The notes below the pieces were generated by a model that was given only the letters and a program-made list of their open reading frames with translations, was not told the origin of the DNA and searched no databases. Positions 9,643-19,642 of a DNA stretch of 64,000 bases are shown here, one piece after another (position 1 is the stretch's first letter; every line of letters begins with the position of its first letter). The DNA is taken from positions 114,214,890 through 114,278,889 of the forward strand of contig NC_080164.1 of the NCBI RefSeq assembly GCF_950295315.1. Reading direction: 5' to 3'. The stretch comes from Erinaceus europaeus. Taxonomy: Eukaryota > Chordata > Mammalia > Eulipotyphla > Erinaceidae. The translations under genes were made by a program, and so were the position numbers.

Positions 9643-9853
9643 CATGGGGTTAGATGGTGGTGCACCTAGTTGATCACACACACTACAGTGCACAAGGACC
9701 CAAGTTTAAATCCCTGGCCCCCACCTGCAGGGGTGGGGGGGAAGCTTTATAACTGGTGAAACAATACTGCAAATGTCTTTCCTTCTTTCTCTCCCTCTCA
9801 CTTTCAATCCCCCCCCACCTCTCATTTTCTATGCTAAATAAATAAATTTTAAA
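9643..9853 (+). repeat. tRNA-derived SINE
   Basis: GGGTTAGATGGTGGTGCACC to AAATAAATAAATTTTAAA; CACCTGCAGGGGTGG and AACTGGTGAAACAATACTGC blocks present. Probable diverged target duplication AGAAATCTAT (9631-9640) / AGAAACCTAT (9854-9863). Confidence 0.8.
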
Positions 9854-9864
9854 AGAAACCTATT

Positions 9865-10234
9865 TGGTAATAACTAATTGTTAAAACCTGCAAAACTTCC
9901 CCCAGTCACCGTTCTTCACCTATAATCTATTTCCCTCATTCATGCTAACATCCTAAATGTATTTCAAACCACTCTGGGGAATTTTACCCTGTTGCTTTTG
10001 CAAATAAGCCGCAGAGGAGATGCTCTGTCTCTTAGAAGCAGCACTGCATATGTAACTGAGACCTGGACTGCATACACACTAGGAAACACACAGCTTTATA
10101 CCCCCTCAGAGAAGGGTGCCATTGCATCTCAGAAGGCTACAGCCTATATACCTCACTCACTAAGCACCAAGACACTTCCACAAAGGTGCATCTTGCTTCA
10201 ACTAAGATAATCTTCCATACAGTCTAGTACAAGC
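9865..10234. other. Unique sequence
   Basis: Nothing recognised; a 72-codon frame at 9992-10210 shows no known similarity. Confidence 0.4.
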
Positions 10235-10375
10235 TTTGTCCCCTTTGTACAGGTGAAGGTAGTGAATTTCAGACATGTGGAGTAACTTATCCAAGGTCAA
10301 AGACAACTAGCAAATGGTGAAGGCATGACTTTGACCAAGGCAGTCTGACCCCAGAGTCTGTGTGATGTTTTGCCT
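10235..10375 (-). repeat. MIR
   Basis: Reads as the MIR core in reverse complement: GAGTAACTTATCCAAGGTCA, CTAGCAAATGG, then GCAGTCTGACCCC. Ancient mammal-wide SINE. Confidence 0.7.
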
Positions 10376-10469
10376 TTCTGCTACAGGGAATGTGGCTTAT
10401 AAACCACTGTTTGCTCTCATATGTTCTTACCTCTACCTTTTTTTTCTATAAATAAATTTTTCCCTATCA

Positions 10470-10557
10470 AGAGAGGGTATGGGATACAGAGTTCTGGTGG
10501 TGGGAATTGTGTGGAATTGTACCCCTCTTATCCTATGGTCTTGTCAGTATTTCATTT
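10470..10557 (+). mobile_element. Very short L1 3' end
   Basis: Contains only the last 90 bp of the L1 terminal module (CAGAGTTCTGGTGGTGGGAA, TACCCCTCTTATCCTATGG). Near-repeats TATAAATAA(A)TTTTT at about 10446-10460 and 10558-10571 are the likely target duplication. Confidence 0.7.
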
Positions 10558-10579
10558 TATAAATAATTTTTTAATTCCC

Positions 10580-11264
10580 AATACTCTAATACTATAACTA
10601 AAGTTATTACTAAAATCTGAAAATCAATTTTTACAGTTTATTTATCTTTAAATTTTCTCCACTTTGTTGGTGGGAGTTGCAATAGTTCATAACACAGTTG
10701 TTGACACACAGCACAACTTATCATCTGTACAATTAAGGTTTAAAAATATCTGCTCCATCGAAAACCCCAAGGTTCTGTGAAGGAACCACTAGAAGGGTTC
10801 TCAGTACGGACAGATGGGAAATTCTTCTGGAACTGCCTGTAGATTGTTTGGGAACCAAAAGTTGGTCTTTTTCTTAATATCAAGGATGACTTAAATAATA
10901 AAACATGCCCCGTATAAATTACAGTATCTGAATTCATTTCTCCAACTAGTGTGTTTGTGGGCCCAAGGTTGAAAGCAATTAGATGTGAATTATTACACCA
11001 TCTTCCATGCTCTGGACGGTTTTATGGTGATTATAAAATTTTATTATTAATGGTTCACTGGTTTTGGAGGAGTTGTTAATTTAAATGTATATATTTATAT
11101 TGCTAATTAATGAATGGGGCAAAATTAGCTTGGTGAAATTTTTCTAGGGGCCAGAGGCAACTGGAGAGTAAACAGGACACAGGACAGGTGTGGGACTGAA
11201 GCCCCAGAGATAAACAGTGTGCTGCTTTTAGAGTCATGAGGTGCCTTAGAGACCATCATGCCCA
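10580..11264. other. Unique AT-rich DNA
   Basis: No recognised feature. Confidence 0.4.
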
Positions 11265-11755
11265 ACTTTCTTGTTCTGAAGACAAAAGAATAAGGATATA
11301 GTTTGGTATTAGAGCAAAGGACTTGCATGCCTGATGTCCCAGAGACTAGGCTCCATCCCCAGCACCACCATATGGAGATAAGTACCATTCTCATTTTTCT
11401 CATAAAAGTAGATAAATAAATAGATATATTTATTTATATCTGGTTATTAAATGTGATTTTTAAATTATCTATTAATAAGAAAGAGAGAGAAATTAAGGAG
11501 AAAAACACCAGAGCATTTCTCTGGCACATATTGTGCTGGGGGTCGAGCTCAGGACCTCATGCTCACAGATCAGACAACCTCTCCACTGCACCCCATCCTG
11601 GGCCACAAAATATGGTTTTTAAATGGACACTAGGATCTGGGAGAGAACTTGATTTTGTCATGCACCAGGATGTGAGTTTAAGCCTCTGGCACTACACACA
11701 CATGGGAGCTCCATGCACATGCTTCCAAGAGGACCATTACTGTGGTCTTTGCTCC

Positions 11756-11792
<37 letters not shown>

Positions 11793-11800
11793 TTCCTTTT
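11265..11800. repeat. Cluster of three old SINE fragments
   Basis: 11265-11405 (+) carries the GGTATTAGAGCAAAGGACTTGC ... CCCCAGCACCACCATATGG type. 11505-11600 (-) carries GTCGAGCTCAGGACCTCATGC. 11605-11800 (+) carries GTTTAAGCCTCTGGCACTAC and ends in a (TC)n run at 11758-11789. Confidence 0.55.
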
Positions 11801-12301
11801 TGTTTCTTTGGAATTTAAAGGGGAAAAACACTTGAAGTCCACTAGGTATCATTGAATCATGCAAGTTTGAAGCTCTGACAAAAAAAAATACACACACACA
11901 GATACTCATATATATGAAAACAATAGAACAAAGGAAGATGAGTGCCTTGCGCAGACTCATACTAATAGTGAGTGAGTGGTAAGGCTAGGTCAGCTCAGTA
12001 AAAGGTATTCAGTCTTTTAGTCTATCCATTTTCCAGTCTTAGGTGTTTCATTTCAAACATCGAGAAAGATTTGACTGAGTAGTTAGGGAGACAAAGACAA
12101 TACTGTTAAAATATTTTTTAAAAATCATAAAATGTAAAACAAATGTTTTTGCTTCATTGAGCTCTTTTGAATGTCAAAATATCTCAGGTTGTATATTTAA
12201 GAGGAGTGTTGAAAGAGAAAGAGTGAGGAAGACTTTTTTTTTCTAACTTCCTTGAGATCCCTGGGGTTTGTGATATTGAAACTGTATGAAAACCCATGGA
12301 A

Positions 12302-12590
12302 TAGGGAGTCGGGTGGTAGCACAGCGAGTTAAGCACATGTGGAGCAGAGCTGCAAGGACCCGGGTAAGGATCCCTGTTCAAGCCCCCGGCTCCCCACTTG
12401 CAGGGAAGTTGCTTCACAAGTAGTGAAGCAGGTCTGCAAGTGTCTATCTTTCTCTCCCCCTCTCTGTCTTCCCCTCCTCTCTCCATTTCTCTCCATCCTA
12501 TCTAACAACAACAACATCAATAAGAACAATTTTAAAAAAACAAGGGAAACAAAAGGGGAAATAAGTAAAATTAAAAAGGAAAGAAAGAAA
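12302..12590 (+). repeat. Hedgehog SINE with target duplication
   Basis: GGGAGTCGGGTGGTAGCACAG head, intact body and a GAAA-type tail. Target duplications GAAAACCCATGGAA at 12288-12301 and 12591-12604 are perfect (14 bp), indicating a recent insertion. Confidence 0.92.
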
Positions 12591-12604
12591 GAAAACCCAT
12601 GGAA

Positions 12605-13435
12605 GAAAGTTATGATAAACTAAAAATGCATAGTTTATATTTTGTAAATAGCATTGAACAGAGAGCAGTTTGCATCAGAAGTCCAGTTGGTAATGACCAC
12701 AAAGAGTCCAAGGAATGGCCTCTTGTTACTTCCACCTGGGCTTCCCCCTCACACCATATTTTAGTTCCTCTCCATGTCTCCTCTTGAAACTCTCTCCTTA
12801 TCCTGCACTCTGAAGGGTATAGATATTTTCTTGGACAGCTTCATATAAGAAAAGAGTAATTGAAACCCAATTGACTTCTTCCATGGGTTGGGCTAAAGCA
12901 AGAAAGGGCCGCTCTGGGTAAAGTCCTTAACAGAGAGGCTGGCAATAGAAGCAGCCATGCAGAACCAGGTCCGTGGAACAGAAGTCCATCTTCCTAAATG
13001 GTAAAACAGGTTCTCCTCCCCATTGGGATTCTCCAGGGGAATTCTTGAGCAAGTGGCCAAAGTGAATGTGACACTGAGAATATAGGCTTATCTGTATGGC
13101 TTTTTGCTTCTCCTAGGATGTTAAACACTAACCAAGCAAACTGCACTGAAAGCCATTGCTAATTCAGTCTACATGGGCAGTGACTGACAGAACCCTCTCG
13201 ATTCTACTCTCACCTATTTCTGATAGGTTTCTATTTCTGAGTTATTGTCTGGATTCCTGGGCTAAGACCTGGATCCTTCCACCTTTGATCAGAGACAGAA
13301 ACAACTCATCAGAGAAGCAACCCATCTTCTATTAGAAACAGTCTATACTTCAAGTTGAGTATTGCACTGCTTCTGCTGGGATTAAATTTGGGTCATGGCA
13401 TCTTCTAAATTCTTTTCTTTCTAGAAATCCAGTAT
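12605..13435. other. Unique sequence
   Basis: No exon or repeat recognised. Base composition is higher in GC than the neighbours, but no open frame is convincing. Confidence 0.4.
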
Positions 13436-13482
13436 ATCTGTCTATCTATCTATCTATCTATCTATCTATTTATCTATCTTCC
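13436..13482. repeat. (CTAT)n microsatellite
   Basis: About ten copies of CTAT/TCTA with one interruption. Confidence 0.95.
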
Positions 13483-13674
13483 CATCTAAGTAAATATAGT
13501 AGTTTTTCATACCATTAAATAGTTTTTCTCTGTAAATTTTATTAATACTGCAGATGCTTAGAAAAATGTTATCCCCTCTACAAGGCAAAACCTTATCTTA
13601 TACAACTCTATGAAAGAGAAAATATATTGTAACATCTCCTATTTTTTTTCTTTCTTCTCACCACCTGCCCTCCC

Positions 13675-13815
13675 CTCCCCCCCCCCCCCCCCACACACAC
13701 ACACAGTCAGCACTGCTCGGCTCTGTCTTATGGTGGTGCTCAGGAGATTAAACTGGGAATTTTGGTGCTTTAGGCATGAAAGTCTCTTTGCATAACCATT
13801 ATGTTACCTCCCCGA
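13675..13815 (-). repeat. C-run, (CA)n and old minus-strand SINE
   Basis: A run of Cs (13678-13692) and (CA)n precede the block CTTATGGTGGTGCTCAGGAG, ATTAAACTGGGAATTTTGGT, GCATAACCATTATG. This second SINE family also occurs at 14330, 16690, 43775 and 45305. Confidence 0.7.
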
Positions 13816-14144
13816 CCTTGTCTCCATTTCTTCTTCCTAAGCACACACTCCTGTGCTGAAAGCTCATATCATGGGGTAATGACTATATGAATTAAGTATG
13901 AGTTTCAAAACCTAAAACGTTAGTGTAATGTCTAATATCCCAAAAGGTAATCTCTAGCACCCTCACAAATAAAGTCCCAATGACCCACATATCCTAATAC
14001 TCAAAATTGCTAATAACCCAGAAACATTTGGGTTTTATATCTCATTTTAGTATACTCTTTTTAGACAACTAGTCCTGGAAATCTACTATGACAAAAAAAT
14101 TATATCTATATGAGTGCCTGTTAGCAGATTCTAAGTGGTGAACC

Positions 14145-14314
14145 CTTCTTCTTCTTCTTCTTCTTCTTCTTCTTCTTCTTCTTCTTCTTCTTCTTCTTCT
14201 TCTTCTTCTTCTTCTTCCCCTTCCCCTTCCCCTTCTTCTTTTTCTCCTTCTTCTTCTTCTTCTTCTTCTTCTTCTTCTTCTTCTTCTTCTTCTTCTTCTT
14301 CTTCTTCTTCTTCT
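14145..14314. repeat. (CTT)n / (GAA)n microsatellite, about 170 bp
   Basis: Almost pure CTT on the plus strand with a central CCCCTT block at 14217-14234. It lies at the 3' tail of the minus-strand SINE that follows. Poly-Arg and poly-Ser frames here are repeat translations. Confidence 0.97.
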
Positions 14315-14329
14315 CTCTTTTTTTGACAA

Positions 14330-14405
14330 GAGCACTACTCCAATCTGGTTTATGGTGGTGCAGGGGATTGAACCTGGTACTTTGGAGCCTCAGACATGAC
14401 TGTCT
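14330..14405 (-). repeat. SINE 5' part (second family)
   Basis: TTATGGTGGTGCAGGGGATTG, AACCTGGTACTTTGGAGCCTC, AGACATGACTGTCTTT. Its A-rich tail has grown into the GAA array on its left. Confidence 0.75.
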
Positions 14406-14549
14406 TTATATATATATTCCCTCTAGTCTCTATTCATTGCAGCCAACAAGTTTTCTCTTTCTTTCTTGCAGTAATCTCTTTTCTCAGTCTATTTGTTGAA
14501 AGAAAATGTTATGAAAAGTGGACTTCAAGTAACAGGTACATTTTACTAC

Positions 14550-14755
14550 ACAATATAATGGAATGCAAATACCATTGTTAAAAATGGGACACCCCATGTA
14601 AACTGGAGCAGATACTATGGAAAATAGTATGACAAGTCCTTTAAAAATTAAGAACAGAGGCACCATATAATTCAGTTATTCTACTTCTGAGTCCATGTCT
14701 ATAGAACATGAAAATGTTAATTTTAATATATTTGATTATATATTCTATTTATGTG

Positions 14756-14805
<50 letters not shown>

Positions 14806-15620
14806 AGGTAGCATTATTTACAAAAGCCAACACAGATAAATAACCTAAGGTCACCAAAATAGCTCACTTGGGTAGAGTACCTGCTTTGTCATATGCATGG
14901 CCAATGTTTGAGCACAGGCCCCACCACACAGGATAGCTCTTCAGTGCTGTGGTATCTTTCCCTAATTGTCCATTGTCAGATGAATAGTATAAAAACACAC
15001 TGGAATAATACTAAGTTATTAAAAAGGTGAAGGCTTGGTTTGTTTTTTTACAACGCAGATTGGGTACTATGCTAAATCAGACAAATTTGTATGACTTCAC
15101 TGGTATGTAAAAAAAAGAAGAAGAAAGAGAGAGAGAAAGAAAGGGAGAAAGAAAGTCAAGGCAAATGGGACAAAATAAGAACAAACTCTGAGATTCAGAG
15201 CACACTGGTAGCTCCCAGAGAGGGAGGGTTGGGAAGAAGTGAAATAGGCAACAGGGGAATGGTGGTGAACAGAAACTTTACCCTCAGTGGTGACCCTAAC
15301 ACAGTATGATATATTCAGATGACAAAGTGTAAGGCTGAAACTTGCATGAAATTACAGACCAATGTGACACCAGTAAACAGCTTGAGAGAGAGACTCCATA
15401 ACAAAGAATATTCTGCAGTGACTGGAGAAGGGCATCTGTAGTTGAGAGTGAGGGTGGAATGCACAGGTTCTTGTGAGTCATGGAGAGGGGCAAAGGCTAG
15501 AGGGAGGGGGAAGCCTGTGAATGGCCATCAGGTATATCCGTTCTCTGGTTTATACAACTTAAAGTTGCAATTATTTTAAAATTTGTGCGATTTAACTTTT
15601 ATCTACTAAATAAATACATT
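14550..15620 (+). mobile_element. Old L1 3' region with internal SINE
   Basis: Decayed ORF2 end (AAATGGGACACCCCATGTAAAC, GGCACCATATAATTCAG, ATTATTTACAAAAGCCAACAC) continues after a SINE with ATGACTTCACTGGTATGT, AGAACAAACTCTGAG, GTAGCTCCCAGAGAGGG and AATTACAGACCAATGTGACACC. A (TA)n run at 14757-14801 and a purine run at 15108-15155 are embedded. Confidence 0.65.
14858..14964 (+). repeat. Short old SINE within the L1
   Basis: AATAGCTCACTTGGGTAGAG, TACCTGCTTTGTCATATGCA, TTTGAGCACAGGCCCCACCAC. Diverged and 3'-shortened. Confidence 0.6.
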
Positions 15621-15751
15621 TTATAGGCAAAGCAATCAATAGAAAGAAAGTACCATGAATGATTTTTAAAAAATTATTTTCCCATCATTCCCCAGAAGTA
15701 CATTTCCAGTAAGACCTTATCCCAAGGTCAGTTTTTACATAAACAGATACT

Positions 15752-16497
15752 ACTTTTTTTTTTACTCAAAAATATTTTATTATATATTCCTGTGAATACA
15801 ATTCTTTAAAAGAGTTATACATTTCAAGGAAACATTGAAAAAAACATAGGATAGGAGGGGTACAACTCCACACAATTCCCACCATCAGAACTACATATCA
15901 CATCCCCTCCCCTCATAGCTTTCCTATTCTTTAACCCCATGGGAGTATGGACCCAGGGTCATTATGGGGTGCAGAAGGTGGAAGGTCTGGCTTCTGTAAT
16001 TACTTCCTCACTAAACACGGGCGTTGACAGGTCAATCCATACTCCCAGCCTGTCTCTCTCTTTCCCTAGTGGGGTGGGGCTCTGGGGAATCAGAGCTCCA
16101 GGATATAATTGTGGGGTTGTCTGTACAGAGAAGTCTGGTTGGCATCATGTTAGCATCTGGAACCTGGTGGCTGAAAAGAGAGTTAACATATAAAGCCAAA
16201 CAAGTTGTTGACTAATCATGAACCTAAAGGTTGGAATAGTGCAGATGAAGAGTTGGGGGGGTCTCCGTTTTGTAGATAGCTAGTAGGCCTATTTTAGTTA
16301 TGTTACAAAGGGCCCATGACTATACTACTTTTTTTCCCTGAGTCTTAAATCTGATATGCAAGTGGACCCAAGTTATTGTCAGCGGAGATGATTTCATGGC
16401 TGGAAAAAGGACCAGAAAGTTGGATCAGGGAAGAGAGTAGCTCTCAAATATGGGAAAGGTGTATAAATATTGTTGACTATAAACCCCAACAATTTGA
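15752..16497 (-). mobile_element. L1 3'UTR (long-UTR lineage), 5'-truncated
   Basis: Starts with a T-rich tail, then GGTACAACTCCACACAATTC and proceeds through the terminal module into the older-type upstream part (TTGTAGATAGCTAGTAGGC, GGTGTATAAATATTGTTGAC). Target duplication AAACAGATACT at 15741-15751 and 16498-16508. Confidence 0.85.
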
Positions 16498-16689
16498 AAA
16501 CAGATACTTCTTTTTATATGAAGTTTCACTTATGGGTTTCAGACCCCTCCTCTCCTCAATGTGAGCTGATGTAGATGGCTTAGTGATGTTGAGAGGCTCT
16601 TCAGCAAGGGAGAGGAAAACACCAAGGAACATCTTCAGTTATGATAATATCCAATCTAAGTCTGGGTTGCTACACATTATTGAATCTTT

Positions 16690-16825
16690 TGTTATTATTT
16701 CATTTTAAAACCAGAGCAATCCTCAGCTCTGACTTCTCGTGGTATGAGGGATTATACCTGGGACTCTAGAGTCCCAGGCATGAGAGTCTTTTGCATAACC
16801 ATGATGCTATATTCCCCACCCCAAT
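16690..16825 (-). repeat. SINE, second family
   Basis: TCTGACTTCTCGTGGTATGAG, ACCTGGGACTCTAGAG, CATGAGAGTCTTTTGCATAAC. Minus orientation. Confidence 0.7.
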
Positions 16826-16975
16826 CTTTTTTAATATACTGTTGAGGTAATTATTACTAAATTTATGCAATCAACTTCCCTGATAGGTGATAGATAGATG
16901 GACAGATGGGAGGATAGAATGACAGAAATAATATAAGGTGTTACACATATACTTAATTTAAACAGTTTACTGTAA

Positions 16976-17095
16976 CTATGAGAAATGAGTTAGTTTCTTT
17001 ATCTCACAGATGAAGTTGCAAAGCTTCTAGGTGACAGGAATTCAAGAACTACCTGGCCACATTTCATGCTCCTAACCAAGCCACAGAGCTGCCAT
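16976..17095 (-). repeat. MIR (probable)
   Basis: GAGTTAGTTTCTTTATCTCACAGATGAAG-type start and GCAAAGCTTCTAGGTGACAGG fit a diverged MIR in reverse complement. Confidence 0.5.
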
Positions 17096-17202
17096 TGTAG
17101 GATCCAACTGGAGGAAGTGGAAGAGGGGGAATGTTAAATGTTGCTTCTTCTATATATTTCAGAACCCAGGACTAATACTAAAATGCAAAGAAAATAAAGG
17201 TT

Positions 17203-17497
17203 ATTTTTAAACATTTATTTATTGCCTTTTGTTGCCCTTGTTGTTTTATTGTTTTATTATTGTAGTTAACTTATTGATGTCATTGTTGTTGGATAGGACA
17301 GAGAGAAATGGAGAGGGGAGGGGAAGACAGAGAGGGGGATAGAAAGATAGACACCTGCAGACCTGCTTCACTGCTTGTGAAGCTGTGAAGCGAATCCCCT
17401 GCAAGTGGGGAGCCGGGGGCTCTAACCAGGATCCTTATGCCGGTCCTTGCACTTTGTGTCAAATGTGCTTAACCTGCTGTGCTACCACCCGACTCCC
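17203..17497 (-). repeat. Hedgehog SINE with target duplication
   Basis: Full-length minus-strand copy. Target duplications AAGAAAATAAAGGTT lie at 17188-17202 and 17498-17512 (perfect, 15 bp). A small tandem duplication TGTGAAGC (17386-17400 area) is private to this copy. Confidence 0.92.
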
Positions 17498-17512
17498 AAG
17501 AAAATAAAGGTT

Positions 17513-18084
17513 TTTTTCTGCTAGGTAATTATGAACGATCACTAGGCTTAAGGTAGAAATGAGAGTAAAATCTCTAAGCAACCAGTTGATTCTAGAAATA
17601 TCTGATGTTTTCTCCCACCTTTCTAAAGTTCAGAGCAATGGATAAAATATTACCTCCATACAGAGGGATGAAGGTGAAAGAGAATCAAGCATACTAAAAG
17701 CACTCTGTGAATTGCTCCGTGCTACGGAAAATGCAGTGTCATGACTGTGTTCAATAAATACAACAAATGCCTTATAGGACAAGACATCACATTTTGAATG
17801 AAGTACAAGATATTGGTAACTCTCCTCACATGATAAAAATTCAGCTGAGTACCTTTGGTTACATTTGCATAAATTAATCATTGTTAAACATCCCAATAAC
17901 CTTGACAAGATAACAGACTTGATAAATTTTTGCTGTGAAGTTTTGGGGCCAGCTCAACTCAGTTCGGGGTGAATGAAGATAGATACTAACTGGAGTCTGT
18001 AAACCCCATGAGATTTCCCATAGTTCACATGTGTTTCTAACAGTTACAGAAATTCTAGAGAGTAGGACTCTGTGGATCACCAAA
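17513..18084. other. Unique sequence
   Basis: No recognised repeat or exon. Confidence 0.4.
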
Positions 18085-18205
18085 AACTCATGTCAGCCCT
18101 GGGGAGACAGCATAATGGTTATGCAAAAGACTATTGTGTCTGAGGTTCTGAGGTCACAGGTTCAAACCCCAGAGTTGAAGTTCAGCTGTATAAAATTATT
18201 TTTAA
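18085..18205 (+). repeat. SINE, second family, sense orientation
   Basis: GGGGAGACAGCATAATGGTT, ATGCAAAAGACTATTGTGTC, GGTTCAAACCCCAGAG. The tRNA-like head and the B-box-like GGTTCAAACC are clear. Confidence 0.8.
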
Positions 18206-18339
18206 AAAAATACTCTGTTGTCTTTTCCAGCCTGTTCTCTACAGCTCAAAGTCATTGTTCCATAAAGAAAATCCAGTTGGCTTGCTGTGTTGCTCACAAC
18301 CCACCAAGGCTCTTCCTATTACTCTCAATGGCTTAGCTG

Positions 18340-18500
18340 CTTCTTCATATTCACTGAGCATTTATTTGTATTGGCAATGCTGGCTCACTCATCTGTCTCC
18401 AATACAAAACTGAAATCTCTGAGGTCAGAAGTTGTACTTTATTCATTGAAGCTGGCATGTTAGTACACACTCAATAAATATACTTTGACTCCATAGAAGA
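18340..18500 (+). repeat. L2 3' end
   Basis: CTGAGGTCAGAAGTTGTACTTTATTCATT and ACACTCAATAAATATACTTTG correspond to the typical L2 3' sequence (summary from family knowledge). Confidence 0.55.
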
Positions 18501-18654
18501 CCAAGGAAGGATGGCAAAGAATAGTTCCACATTATTAGAAATCTATAGAAAGGGATTATAGGATGAGGACCCTTGAGAATTCTCATTTTTATTAATACAG
18601 AGATGTCGATAGGTAGTTTGGAAGAAAATTATACCCCCTTGGTCATCAGTTAAA

Positions 18655-18955
18655 ATTGGTTAAGTAATATGGGATGATCTCACTCATAGGCAGAAGTTGA
18701 AAAACAAGATAAATAAGATCAGAAGCACAAACATAAGTAGAACTTGAACTGGAGTTGGTGTATTGCGCCAAAGTAAAAGACTCTGGGGTGGGTAAGGGGG
18801 AGAATACAGGTCCAAAAAGGAAGACAGAGGACCTAGTGGGGGTTGTATTGTTATATGAAAAACTGGGAAATGTTATGCATGTATAAACTATTGTATTTAC
18901 TGTTGACTATAATACATTAATTCCCCAATAAAGAAAAAATTTTAAAAAGAAAAAA
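18655..18955 (+). mobile_element. L1 3' end (short-3'UTR lineage)
   Basis: GGGATGATCTCACTCATAGG, AACTTGAACTGGAGTTGGTG, AAAGACTCTGGGGTGGGTAAG, then TTACTGTTGACTATAATAC and a CCCCAATAAAGAAA end with A-rich tail. It is the same 3'UTR type as the 46902-47100 copy. Confidence 0.8.
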
Positions 18956-19095
18956 TGGGTAAGTATTTAGTAAACTACACTATTACATATGCAATAGGAT
19001 TTAATTTCTCTACTTGTTTGTCTATCACACATTCAAAGACCTCAGCCCCAGAGATGAATTGAAATTTACTACCATTAAAGTTATTCATTTTTCTT

Positions 19096-19378
19096 AGAGA
19101 TTCAGTGGTGGCATGCCTAGTAGAGCACACATGTTATCATGAACAAGGATCTAGGTTCAAGACCCCAGCCCCTACCTACAAGGAAGAAATTTTATGAGCA
19201 GTGAAGCAGTGCTGCAAGTGTCTCACTATCTTTATCCCTCTCAGTCTTACTGTCCCTATCAATTTCTCTCTGTCTTTATAGAAATGATAGCCGCCAGGAT
19301 CAGTGGATTCATTGTGGAGGTACTGAGCCCCCAGCAATAACCCTAGTAACAATAAAAAGAAATAAATGGCAAAGTTTC
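19096..19378 (+). repeat. tRNA-derived SINE with 3' section
   Basis: GATTCAGTGGTGGCATGCC to a tail after CCAGGATCAGTGGATTCATTG and GAGCCCCCAGCAATAACCC. The longer SINE type with an extra 3' section. Confidence 0.75.
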
Positions 19379-19391
19379 TCTTTTAAAATAA

Positions 19392-19612
19392 AGGGGGTCA
19401 GGCGGTAGCACACCTGATTAAGCGCACACATTACAGTGTGCAAGGACCCAGGTTCAAGCCCCTAGCACCCAACTGCAAGGGGAAAGCTTCACAAGTGGTG
19501 AGGCAGGACTGCAGGTATCTCTCTGTCTCTCCCCCTCTCTACTTCTCCTTCCCCTCTCAATTTCTCTCTGTCTCTATCCAATAATAAATAAATAAAAATG
19601 TTTTTTTAAAAA
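19392..19612 (+). repeat. tRNA-derived SINE
   Basis: GGGGGTCAGGCGGTAGCACACC, TTCAAGCCCCTAGCACCC, CACAAGTGGTGAGGCAGG, tail AATAATAAATAAATAAAAATG. Immediately upstream of the L1 target site. Confidence 0.85.
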
Positions 19613-19642
19613 GCCAAGATACAAACATGCTTGCTAAGAGAT

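Noticed and set aside
14069..14335. Arg-rich and Ser-rich open frames
   Set aside because: They are translations of the CTT/GAA microsatellite; the same applies to 45120-45314 and 62942-63266.
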